From NCBI GenBank assembly GCA_964036195.1, contig OZ038457.1, positions 25,864,787 to 25,928,786 on the forward strand: DNA of 64,000 nucleotides, in the 5' to 3' direction. This DNA is from Sphaerolaimus hirsutus. Lineage: Eukaryota > Nematoda > Chromadorea > Monhysterida > Sphaerolaimidae. Positions 34,448-46,100 of the stretch are shown in pieces (the first letter of the stretch is position 1; each line of letters opens with the position of its first letter). A program made the position numbers and the translations under genes. The notes beneath the pieces were generated by a model. The model made no database searches and was not told the DNA's origin. It saw only the letters and a program-made list of their open reading frames with translations.

Positions 34448-35752
34448 TAGGGTTCGAACTAGGGTTCAAACGGGATTGACTTTTCGGGATCGGGATCGTG
34501 ATTCACTTTTTGAGATTTCGGGATCGGGATCGGGATTGGGGTTTCGGGATCGGGATTGTTTTTTTTGAGATTTCGGGATCGGGATCGGGATCGGGATTGG
34601 CCGGGATTGGGGTCACGGGATCGGGATCGGGATTGTGATTGGCATTTTTCTGGGATCGGGATTGGGTTCTAGGGATAGAGATTTTGGCCATTTTTCTGGC
34701 ATTCACAGTTGTTCATAAAGGTCTCAAAACACTGTTGGATGCCAGAAAAGTGGCATAAAATTGACACTTGGGGTTTGCATCCACTTTTTTGCATGCAAAA
34801 ACGTCATTATTTCACTTTTTTTTATTTCCACAAAATTTTCCGGGATCGGGATCCCGGACTTGGGAGTTTCTCGGGATCGGGATTTGAAAATTTTCGGGAT
34901 CGGGATCGGGATTGGTATTTATGGATTTCGGGATCGGGATTGGGGTTTCGGGATCGGGATCGGGACTGGTAAATCCCGGAATTTCACGGGATCCGGGATC
35001 GGGATCGGGATCCCGTTTGAACCCTAGTTCGAACAATATGACTTTTCGATATCGATATTCAATATTCGATATTTTTTCTGAAACTCGATATTCGATATCG
35101 ATACGATATGGAACCTTGATATCGAGATTCGATATTGATAAATGGTCGATATTCGATATTCGATATTTTCGATATTCGATATTGCGATTTACTTTTGGTA
35201 TAGCAAGGCATATTTCAAGTGGCATATTGTATTTTCATGTGGTTGCACACATGGTTACCTAATCATCTCTTTACTGAAATGTGAATGGTACATGTGATTT
35301 TAACAAGGTTTACATCACTCAAAAGTAGAAAATGGAAGAGAAACATGATAAATCAAAGTGTATCAGACAAATAACAATTGGTAGATATTACAGTTCATAC
35401 TTATAACTTTATTGCTTAAGGATATTTTGCAAAAAATAGCGAGTCAGTATTTTCTAGCTTCAAATTTAGCACTCCATTAACAAAAATGACATGGTAAATA
35501 CTGTACTTTTACTCATCAAATACAATACTATAAGCAAATCAGATCAATCATAAATATCTCAAAATGAAAATGATAACTTAATTGAGGGACACAATACAGG
35601 TTCGATATATCGAAAAAAATAGTCGATATTCGATATTTTTCAAAATTTTCGATATCGATATTCGATATTTTTTCAAAATTTTCGATATCGATATTCGATA
35701 TGAAAAAATGGTCGATATCCGATATTCGATACGATATATCGTTTGAACCCTA
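34448..35752. mobile_element. hAT-like element, ATATCG arms, interrupted
   Basis: Left end TAGGGTTCGAAC and right end TATATCGTTTGAACCCTA, with the 8-bp duplication GCCACATG at 34,436-34,443 and 35,753-35,760. Four extra bases (TATT) separate the left duplication from TAGGG. The arms are ATATCGAT words. The core shares GTATAGCAAGGCATATTTCA with copies at 48,770 and 49,897. A GGGATC element sits 12 bp inside its left end. Confidence 0.8.
34460..35026. mobile_element. hAT-like element, GGGATC arms, nested
   Basis: TAGGGTTCAAACGGGATTG to TTTGAACCCTA between perfect 8-bp duplications GTTCGAAC (34,452-34,459 and 35,027-35,034). It has inserted into the tip of an ATATCG-armed element. Confidence 0.92.
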
Positions 35753-36643
35753 GCCACATGACCACATTCAGCCTACTCTTAATGTATGCTATATGTGTTT
35801 TAGTTTTCAAATTTCAAATTTTAACTTTCATTTTTAATTCAAATTTAAATAAATTTAAATGATTCAACCATGTTGATTCATTTCCATTTGAAAAAAATTC
35901 AGTTTTCACCGAAATCACGGTGCAAACTGGTGCGTGTAGGCACAATGGGATATTTTTTATCAATGTCAAAAGTAGTTGACAAACTCCACATTCCAGTAAA
36001 CTCAAATGTGTGAAAAAGAGAATTATCAGCGTTGAGAGTTGCTGTTGTCAACTAACGTACGTTTTTACCGCAGAGGTAAACATATTCATCATCTGTAACG
36101 ATGTCAAACGGTCGGAAACGTTTTCGAGTTTTTCTACAAATTTTGAAAATCTTTTGGAATTTCTGTTTGTCATCATTGATCACGTGTATGTAACCATGTA
36201 ATTTACATGCCTATTCAAACTGACAAAACTGGGAGCGACAAATTACTCGTAAATCTTCAAATGAAATGTAAGTGGGCAGAGTGTACACGAAAAGGCTTAC
36301 AAATTGTCTAGAGAACAAAAAAACTCTTAATACACCTAATATCTGTAGCGCATAAATCTACACGCAAATAAATTCAGTGAGAAATCCTTGAAAATAAAAT
36401 GGAAGTTCAAATAAATCTGCTTTCAAAAAGGCTTAGAATATAAATAAATAACAATTTAGCCACATAAACATGTCAATCATACTGTCAATAAAAAACCTTC
36501 ACCTAAAAAGCTTTTTTTCGCAACAATTTTATGTTTAAAAAAGTTTAACACCTTTTTAAATAGACGACACCCATTTAAATGGTAACACACTCTTATGAAG
36601 CAGAAGAAAACACTTTTTTAAATAAATTCAACAGTCCATCAAG

Positions 36644-36858
36644 TAGGGCTCGAAACTCGATTTTTTTCAAACTCGAGTTCGAGTCTCAACCCAAAAAATT
36701 TTCCGGTCGAGTCGGGTGAGTCAGTGAAAATTCGAGTCGAGTCAGGCAAAAATCTCGAGTCTCGAGTCAGGGCGATATTTTTTTCGGTCGAGTCGGGCCA
36801 GTCGAGTCAGTACCCGATTTTACCCTCGAGTCACGAGTCGAGTCGAGTTCGAGCCCTA
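36644..36858. mobile_element. hAT-like element, CTCGAGT interior
   Basis: A 215-bp element, TAGGGCTCGAAACTCGA at the left and CGAGTTCGAGCCCTA at the right, between perfect 8-bp duplications CCATCAAG (36,636-36,643 and 36,859-36,866). The interior is CTCGAGTCGAGTC words. Confidence 0.92.
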
Positions 36859-37015
36859 CCATCAAGTTGATGAAATCTATTTTTTCTCAAGTCTGAGTCT
36901 GAAGTGTAAAAAACTTTATCGCGGGCGGCTCCTTGCATCAATAAAATCAAATCTTAAAAAAAATCAACATTTGAAAGAAAAAAAACAATTTGACAAACTA
37001 ACTTAAAAAAACAGC

Positions 37016-37156
37016 TCACGCCAATGTCCTCACCCTGCCTTTAGATTCCTCAATTTGTTCCTCCATTCTAGCTAATCTGGCAGATCTGGATTCTTCTTGC
37101 GCGATCGTTGAAAATGAACGAACCTCCATCGAACGATCGTCATACGGCTTTTCATT
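37016..37156 (-). CDS. SPT2 last exon
   Basis: After AAAAAACTCAG it codes NEKPYDDRSMEVRSFSTIAQ, EESRSARLARMEEQIEESKG and RVRTLA, then TGA. This fits the helix at the end of the SPT2 domain (M-E-x-S-F-x-x-I...E-E-x-x-S-x-R-x-x-R-x-E). Confidence 0.88.
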   Translation of the reverse strand, partial: NEKPYDDRSMEVRSFSTIAQEESRSARLARMEEQIEESKGRVRTLA

Positions 37157-40100
37157 CTGAGTTTTTTGGATATTAAAATTTATTTTTGGAAATTTGGTTT
37201 GTGGTCTGGTATGTGATTAGATGGAGAACGGTACAGTCTAAAGTAGTTGGAAAAAAGGGATTTTTTATATTTCAATTTTAATTAATCCTATTTTGCTTAC
37301 GTCCTACGCAGTAGTCAATCTAATTTTTAATAATTGAAAATACAAAAAAAAATTGTACCAAAAACTGGGTACTTCGAAAACGTTTACGTGCGTCCTCGAT
37401 ATTCCATAAACCTGTGACGATAAATTTTCCCCGCAACTAGGGTTCAAACGGGATTGACTTTTCGGGATCGGGATTGTTTTTTTTGAGATTTCGGGATCGG
37501 GATCGGGATTGGCCGGGATTGGGGTCACGGGATCGGGATCGGGATTGGCATTTTTTCGGGATCGGGATTGGGGTCTTGGATAGAGATTTTGGCCAATGTT
37601 CTGGCATCCACAGTTGTTCATAAAGGTGTCAAAACACTGTTGGATGCCAGAAAATTGGCATAAAATGGACGCTGGGGGTTTGTGTTCACATTTTTTCACT
37701 TTTTATTATTTCCACTAATTTTTCCGGGATCGGGATGCCGGACTTGGGAGTTTTTCGGGATCGGGATTTCACGGGATCCGGGATCGGGATTGCTAAATCC
37801 CGGAATTTCACGGGATCCGGGATCGGGATCGGGATCCCGTTTGAACCCTACCCGCAACACACCTTGAACTTTTTACTGTCATATCCAAAAACATTCAGCA
37901 GAGTTTTCTTCAATTCTTTCATATCCCCATTGTCCTGTTCCATCGGGGAGTCATCTGAAATAGACACGAATTCATTTAGGTCAGTTTGTTTGGTTGTTTT
38001 TTATCAACGGAAAATTTCGAGCACAATTTAAGAACCCACACGATGTTTTGATTGAAATTATATTGAACAGATTGAACGTTTTGATTGAATCAAATTTCGA
38101 ACAGACTTCTAAAATTCACACCCGGAACCTGGACAGTCCCGCTAGCATTGGAACATTCTCCGAAAGATATATCGGGTGGCCCACGTCAGGCGCACGGTTT
38201 CAATTGGCTCTCAAAACGTCAATTTTGAATGAAAACTGCTCAAATTTTGTATGTCGGTAGAAAAATGTACCCCATTTGTTGTGTTAAGTGCACGGTTCCA
38301 CATAACAAAAATTCATGTCAGAGTGTGAAACACAGTTTTGTACGTGTTCGAACTGTCGAATGAGCTTCAATTGTCTACCAAATCACCAATTCCTCATAAA
38401 AATAGCCCAAATTTGGCATGGCAGTAGATAAATGTTCCCTATTTAGTATGTTAAGTGCACACATTCATATCACCAGATTTATCACATTTATCACATCATA
38501 TGAAAAAAACGTGACTCTAAAGTACCACCTAAATTGGGACTGTTTTCAACATGTGAATATGAAACTGTGCTTCACGTTCAACACGAAATATTGTGATATG
38601 AAACCGTGCACTTAACATAACAAATGGGGTACATTTATCTACACTCATACCAAATTTCAGCCATTTCCATCCAAAATTGACGTGTTGGGAGCCAATTGAA
38701 ACCGTGCGGCTGACGTGGGCCACCCTGTATATTTGAAAATATCAGAAAATTTTATGTTATATTGTATCAAAGGTTTTTCCAGAGATTTAAACATTTTCTT
38801 TTTTGAATTTTTCCTTCTCATTTCGCTTCATTTTTAAATTTTTACCGGACACCAAAAATGTTTAAATACTTTTCAACTTGCGGAATTGGCGCCAGAATAC
38901 ATTTAAGCTTCACACAAAAAAACGTGTTCACAAAACACCCTCCAAAAACTGAACCAATAAAATCAGCCATTTCCTCATCATACTCATCATCCTCTGAGTA
39001 CTCATCCGGGTACTCATCCCCATTGGTGCGGTACCCAGCCCTTTGCAAATGCAAGTTTCTACGCCACTCTTCCCTGCCTGGAGGCAGTCCCAGATCCTGT
39101 AAAATGCCCTGGACCATGTCAAATGTCATGCAGTGTCTTCAGTTCAGTGAAAAATACGAGTAGGTAAATTAGACATTTTGCATGGCATTTTACATTACTT
39201 TAGACACTTTGCATGATATTAGACACAGTCCAGGGCATTTTACAGGGTCTGGGAGTGGCACCGGGAGCTCTCGATTTTGCTGGTGGAAGTGGACTGGTAT
39301 CACGGTACTTGGATGACGATACTTTTTGTTTTGGTGGGGGCGGAGTCGGGGACTCTGGAATGGTGATTGATTGGGATATTAAATGGTGCGGTAAACACTC
39401 ATATGTAGTAGTACACCCCGCTGAGATTTGTGTAACAGATAAGGCTGTTTTAAAACTAGTTGAGTTTACCAGAATAAGGTAGTTTGTCAACTGAATACTG
39501 TTCACGGATATCCAAAACCATTCATTCAGGTAAACTCAAATGTGTGCAACATAAATTTTGTAAAATTCCCATATTTTTCCCAAATTCCAAAATCCCTACT
39601 AGTGTGCTCGGCCAAAAAAATGCTTATGATAAGCTTTTGGAACGTTCTTGTATTTATTTTCGTTGAATGTTTCACATCTCTTTAGTTTTCAGACTTGGCA
39701 GATCCACACATTTGGCAAGGTTGAATACTTTTGAATAGATTATACAATCGTCAATGAAAATGTTGTCACAGTAACTTTGCTTTATGATTTTGATTTTCGA
39801 ATGAATAACATCATGCGACTACTTATGTTGATGAACGTTTTTCACGATAAAAATGGGATACGGTAAATTAGTGTATAACGACTGCGGTCGGTAGAATTAA
39901 AATTTCCAGCTTTCATGATGAGAAAAAATTTCACACGTGATAATTTTCTTTTCTTAAAAAAAAGTAAATCAGAGAAGAACCACCCACTCGTTCTCGGTCG
40001 TTTCACCGGGTAATCCTTCCGTAGATTTTCCGGCTTTTTACCATTTTTAGACTTCATTTGTTCCTCATAAATTTTCTTGAACATAACCAGCATTTCCGGA

Positions 40101-43100
40101 GTGAGATCTTTCATTCCCAGTGATTTTCTGGCAGCTTCCACTTTGGCGTCAAGGGAGCTATCTGAAATTTTGAAGGGGTTTTTAGTTTTTTAAAAACGAT
40201 GTTGATTGTATAGAGGGCAGGGGTTTAGTAGGGAGATTGGGGGTTCCTCCACTAACGCCGCCCCAGTGAGAACTTTGGAGCGATTTTTGACAAATTTTGA
40301 CGGCAAGATCTCGGCCGTAAAGTAAACCCGGCCGTAATGCATAGTATAGTTGCACAAACGTATTTACGTTTACTCGATAAATACGTATACTCGAGTGCTG
40401 CGTAAATACGTTGACGTTTCCTCCCGAAAAAATACCGGTACTCAGTTACTCGCCTACTTTTTGAAAGTACGCGAGTACAGAAAAAGAGTATTTACATATA
40501 TTTACGTTTACTCACCTTTTACACAGCGTAAAAGTAGTAAATTTTTACTTCACGTTTTCTGTATTCAGGTGTGACTAAAAATAAAATACTTTACGTTTAC
40601 GTTTACTTTGAAAAAAGTTCAGTACTTTTAACAACTCCGCCGTAATGATGCCCGGCTAAAGTAGCACCCTCTACTTTACGGCCGGGTTTACTTTACGGCC
40701 GGACCATCCCCAATTTTGACACCATTTTCATCACCAAAATCACTGTTTATTTTTAGCTAGACAGATAAGACAGCTGGCCGATTGGGGGGGGGGGGTTCAG
40801 GGGTAGATAGATAGCTGGTGTGTTTTGGCCCGGGCGGACGGGTAACCCCTCTCCCCCAGTAAACCCCAGCTAGGTTTCAAACGGGATTGACTTTTCGGGA
40901 TCGGGATTGGGGTTTCGGGATTGGGACTGCTAAACCCCGCAACTTTTTGGGATTCGGGACCCGTTTGAACCCCAACTTGGCGACCGGTGACAGTGAAACA
41001 TGCCTATATACATAGCATCAATAATTTCAAAAACGCTAGCTACTATTCATCCAAGCCCCACTCCAAAAAGTCAAAATGCCGAAGACCCGAAATCATGAAA
41101 ACGCCAGAGTTGTAAAGTACTGAACTTTTTCAAAGGTAAATGTAAACGAAAAGCCTTAATTTTTTACTCACATGTGAGTACAGAAAACGGAAAGTATTTA
41201 TTTTTTTACTTTTACTCATGAGTAAATTACTTTTGTACCCGGAAAACGTTAAAGCGGGTATTGTTGTGAAATTTTGCCCCAATTTTCGCTCAAAATCACT
41301 AATTTTCAGATTTTTTCACCATTGAATTCGCTGAATGTGTTTTAGCCTATTTTTGTGATATTTTGTCCCCATTTTTGGCTTTTCGCTCCCTTTTTCCCTG
41401 TATGCCTTAAAGAAGACTATAAAAATCCTGTTTGAAATACGTTTTCTGTACTCGCGTACTTTTAAAAAGTATGCCAGTAAGTGAGTACCGGTATTTTTAT
41501 GGAGGGAACGTAAACGTATTTACGCAGTACTCCCAGTATCCGTATTTATCGAGTAAACGTAAATACGTTTTAACAACTATGGAAAACGCACCTTTCCTAG
41601 CAATGCTGCCCTGTTGACTGGAACTCGGTCTCTGATCACTCGCACTGCTATCTTTTCGTCTCTTCTCATCAAAATCACTTTTACGTTTGATTCCCGAAAC
41701 TAATGATGCACTATTTTGATGCGGTTTTTGAATGACAATTTTTGGTTTCGAAGAAATTTTCGCCATGTTTCTCTGCGATTTAACCACATCGGCGATTTTT
41801 GAATCTTCCGAATTTCGAATTTTTGTCGCTTCGTTGGTTTGCCGCACTCTGTTCAGATTGAGGTAGGCACTAACGCCAAGCTGCACGGGGGAGGTTTTAT
41901 TGTAGGTAAAATTAGAGGAAAAAATTATTGTAAAATTTCAGTGAGGTTTCAAACGGGAATTTTATTGATTTGGAATTTTACGGTTCCGATCCCGAAGTCA
42001 AAATCCCGATCCCAAAAATTTAAAAAAATGAAATTTGAGAATTTATGAGGTGTTGGTGTAGAAATTTTCTAAATTGTAGAATACTATAAACGAAAACGGT
42101 TCAAAAAAACCCGTTAAAGATCAGATTAAAGAATGGCCCAAATTTACATGGCGTACTATGGTACAGTGCATGCCCACAATAAATCATAAGCAAATTCTAC
42201 ACCCAAAAATGCTTTTCTCAATCGAAAAACCTCATATTTATAGACACAAAACTGACCTCCTGCTTATTTTTCTCTTTCTGCCTATCCTCGTACTCCTTCA
42301 ACCTACCCATTTTCTCAGCCTTCAACCTCTGCTCAGCCTCAAATTCATCCCTTTCAATATCTCTCACTGATCTATTACCAGCTTTCGATTGGGCCACCTT
42401 CATTAGACTGGCAAAATCTAGGCCAGAAGTAGGTTTAGGTTTTGAGGTTGTAGGTTTCGTTGAGGTTGTAGGTTTTGAAGTTCGCTCTGGGACGGGTGTC
42501 TTTTGGGAGGTAGATGGAGGTTTGTATTTAGTCGGTTGGTAGTAGGGATGAGCGAAAAAGGTTTTTTTCAATGACAGGAGTTTTTAAAAAACAACAACAT
42601 TTTTTTCAAAAATAGGGTTTTATTTTAAAATAAAACCGTTTTTTTTTTCTAAAGCTCCCAGATATGGTCATGAGTCAACATATACAGGTAAATCAGACAG
42701 GTGACAGTACTTTATGATGTTATATATAGCGATATAATGGCTGTAGTCATGGGATAGCATTATAAGTGGTGATTTCTGTCAAAAAATGTCCGATTTATGT
42801 CGACTTATTACGTATACCGGCTTTTGTCGAACATTCGTGACTTCAAGTGAAGTTGGCCATGGAATAGTGTTTAAATTAGGTTACAATAGAAGGCTAGCAC
42901 ATTGGCAGTGGTGTTTCACACTGTACAAGTATGTGCGGGACCCATTCGCTATATATTATATACTACACTAGCACATCATGGGTTATTATGACATAATAGC
43001 ACAAACAAATGGAAGCTTTTACACTAAAAATGCCTCAAAACCAATGAAAACCAACACAAATAGTAAAGTGCAGGTTAGGGATGGAAAAAAGCGCTTTTTT

Positions 43101-46100
43101 TACGGCCCCGCTTTTTTTATAAAAAGCGCTTTTTTTAAATGCGCTTTTTTCGCTTTTTTCAAAAATTGTCAAGACGTTACCTACAAAGCTCCCAAATATG
43201 GTCCTGAGTCAATATATACAGGTATATCAGACAAGTGACAGTACTTGTGATGATATATAACCATAGAATGGCTATGTAATCATCTGATGGCATTATAAGT
43301 GCTGATTTCTGCCAAAAAAATCCAATTTTATGTCGACTAATTATGTATATCGCCGTTTTCGAATGTTTCTTGACTGCAAGCGAAGTTAGGCATGGAATAG
43401 TGCTTAAATTTGGCTATAAAAGATGGCTAATACATGGCAGTGATGTTTCACACTGTAGAAAAGTGGAAGCACATTGGCTGGATATTATTTACTACACTGA
43501 CATATCTCCTCAACTTATTTTTACATGATACCATGCAGGAATAGAAGCAATGCCACTAAAATGCTACAAAACCAATGAAAACAACCACCAATGGCAATTT
43601 GCATGTGAAATTATGCGCTTGCGCACAAAAAAATTTGCAAAATACCTAGTACAAGTTGCTTAGTTACCTAGTACTAGTACCTGAGAAAAAAAATTTTTGC
43701 CACCGCTTTTTTAATAAAAAAAGCGCTGGGACCCTTGCGCATTTTTTTTTTTAAAAAAGCGGCGTTTTTTCAAAAAAAAACGCTTGAAAAAGAGCGCTTG
43801 CCATCCCTAGTGCAGGTGAAATTGCGCGCTTGCATGCGAAAAATTGCAAAATACCAAAGTGCTTAGTACTAAAATTTTTGGCAAAAATAAAAAAAACGGT
43901 TTCAATGGTCGGGTTTTTTATATAAATAAAACGTCTTTATTTAACAAAACCTTTGAAAAAAAACCTGGCCATCCCTAGTTGGTAGGTATACATGGGTTCA
44001 AAGCAGGGGTCTAGTAGGAAGTTGTCGGCCCATCACGGGTTCAGTTATCTTTCCTAGGGCAAAATATTCGGCTTATCCTGTCATGGTCGTAAACGGTATG
44101 GTGTGGCAGGGGTCTCCAAAGTTTTGACCCTCGCGGGGACTGGATAGATAGCAAATCGCTCCACCGCAGTGATAGATAGCTGGAAAAAAAATCTGGGTAG
44201 GGGCTGGGGGGGGGGCTCGGGTGGGGGCACGCGGGGTCAAAATATATAGGCTTTTTCAAGGTAGTGAAGGCAGACGGGGGAAAAAATCGCCATAGGTCAA
44301 AGGTCAAAAGTAGCCAAAAGTACGTTTGAAATGGCTAAAAATAGGTATATAACCATACCATGTTTATAAACGAAAACCACGATTTTGAAGGTGAAAACTG
44401 GTAAAAATTGTGGGAAAATTAGCGATTTTGAGCGAAAATTAGGGAATTACTCAAAAATCACACATAATAGTTAGATAGCTGAGAATTGTTTTTTCGGGGG
44501 AGGGGGGGGGTGCTCAAAAGAAAGTAGCCAAAAAAATTGCCTCGGGACATAGATAGCTGAGCCTCCGGGATAGAAAGATAGCTGACCGATTTGGGGGGGG
44601 AACCCTTTCCCCCTAGGAGACCCCTGCGGTGCGGCAACTTCTGTTTTGCGGTAAACGGTACGGTAAATCTTCAATTCTGGGGGAAACGGTACGGCTAAAT
44701 TTCTCCATTTTGCTGCTGTACACCATAATCACTGCTATCTTTTCAACAATCACCAATTCACAAACAAAAACAAAACCTTTGAACTGGAAGGCAACATGTC
44801 ATTTTGGGTCTGCACCACGGCACGAAGAAAACTGGCCGTATCTTTCTTTTTAGATATATCAGCTGATTTTCTGGCGTCAATTTTGTCATCTTTTCGGTAG
44901 TTGCGGGAATTTGTTGTAGATTGGGCGCTCTGCGAATGGTGTGAAAATTGGCAATTAACTGACATTTTTTAAAGAAATAATTCCATACATAATGAAGAAT
45001 AATGTATATTTCTCCAAATTTGCCTTATAAAACTGAACGTTTTTGGGAGGGAACTAAACTGTTTTTGGGAATTGAAGTGAACTTGTCGACTTCTTGCACT
45101 AACACACATTTTTGTTCCTGGGGAAGCCGAGGCTGCCTTATGGGCAATTTATGCACTTGTCGACTTTTAGAAGTAGCTGTCCATAGTGGACATATCACAC
45201 TTCTTGCTATTTTTTCCCATAAAAAAGGAAGCGGAGGAATGGACTTGTCGACTTCTTGCACGAAATTTTTGCATTTTTCCCAAAAAATGTCAAATTTGGC
45301 ACTTTGTCATATGGGCATGTGAGGTCAAAAATTTTATGGATAATAATAAAAAATGTGCGGAAGTAGCCCCAGATGACGTTTCCGGGCCTAACTCGAAATT
45401 TTCATATTTTGGACTTGTCGACTTTTAGAAGTAGACGCCTCATATATAAATACATATGTAAACCCCCGTTTACCTAGGTCCGAACGCTTACGAATTTTTG
45501 AAAAACGATTCATTCACGGCCACCCCTAAACTTTTTGGGAAAATTCACCCCATACAAAAGATAGCCCAAATAGTCGTCTAAATGATGTATGGTATGCCCC
45601 CCAATATAAGGCCGCGTGGGCCGTTTACACGGCCCACGCGGCCTTATATTGGGGGGGGCATACCATACATCATTTAGACGACTCTTTGGGCTATCTTTTG
45701 TATGGGGTGAATTTTCCCAAAAAGTTTAGGGGGGGCCGTGAATGAATCGTTTTTCAAAAATTCGTAAGCGTTCGGACCTAGGTAAACGGGGGTTTACATA
45801 TACCTAAGCAACGACACCCTAGGGTTCAAACGGGATCCCGATCCCGGATCCCGTGAAATTCCGGGATTTAGCAGTCCCGATCCCGATCCCGATCCCGAAA
45901 CCCCAATCCCGATCCCGAAATCCAAAAATACCAATCCCGATCCCGATCCCGAAAACTTTCAAATCCCGATCCCGAGAATCTCCCAAGTCCGGGATCCCGA
46001 TCCCGGAAAAAATAGTGAAAATTATAAAAAGTGAAAAAATGACATTTTTGCGTGCAAAAATGTGAACGCAAACCCCCAGCGTCCATTTTTGTCACTTTTC

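Larger units (their letters stand above)
34391..35990. mobile_element. CACACACTAG-family element split by nested insertions
   Basis: TGGCCCTACACACACTAG opens the element. The same element is uninterrupted at 60,073-60,318. Here the sequence is cut after GGCCACATG (34,443) and resumes with GCCACATGACCACATTCAGC (35,753), so the DNA between is an insertion. Confidence 0.75.
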
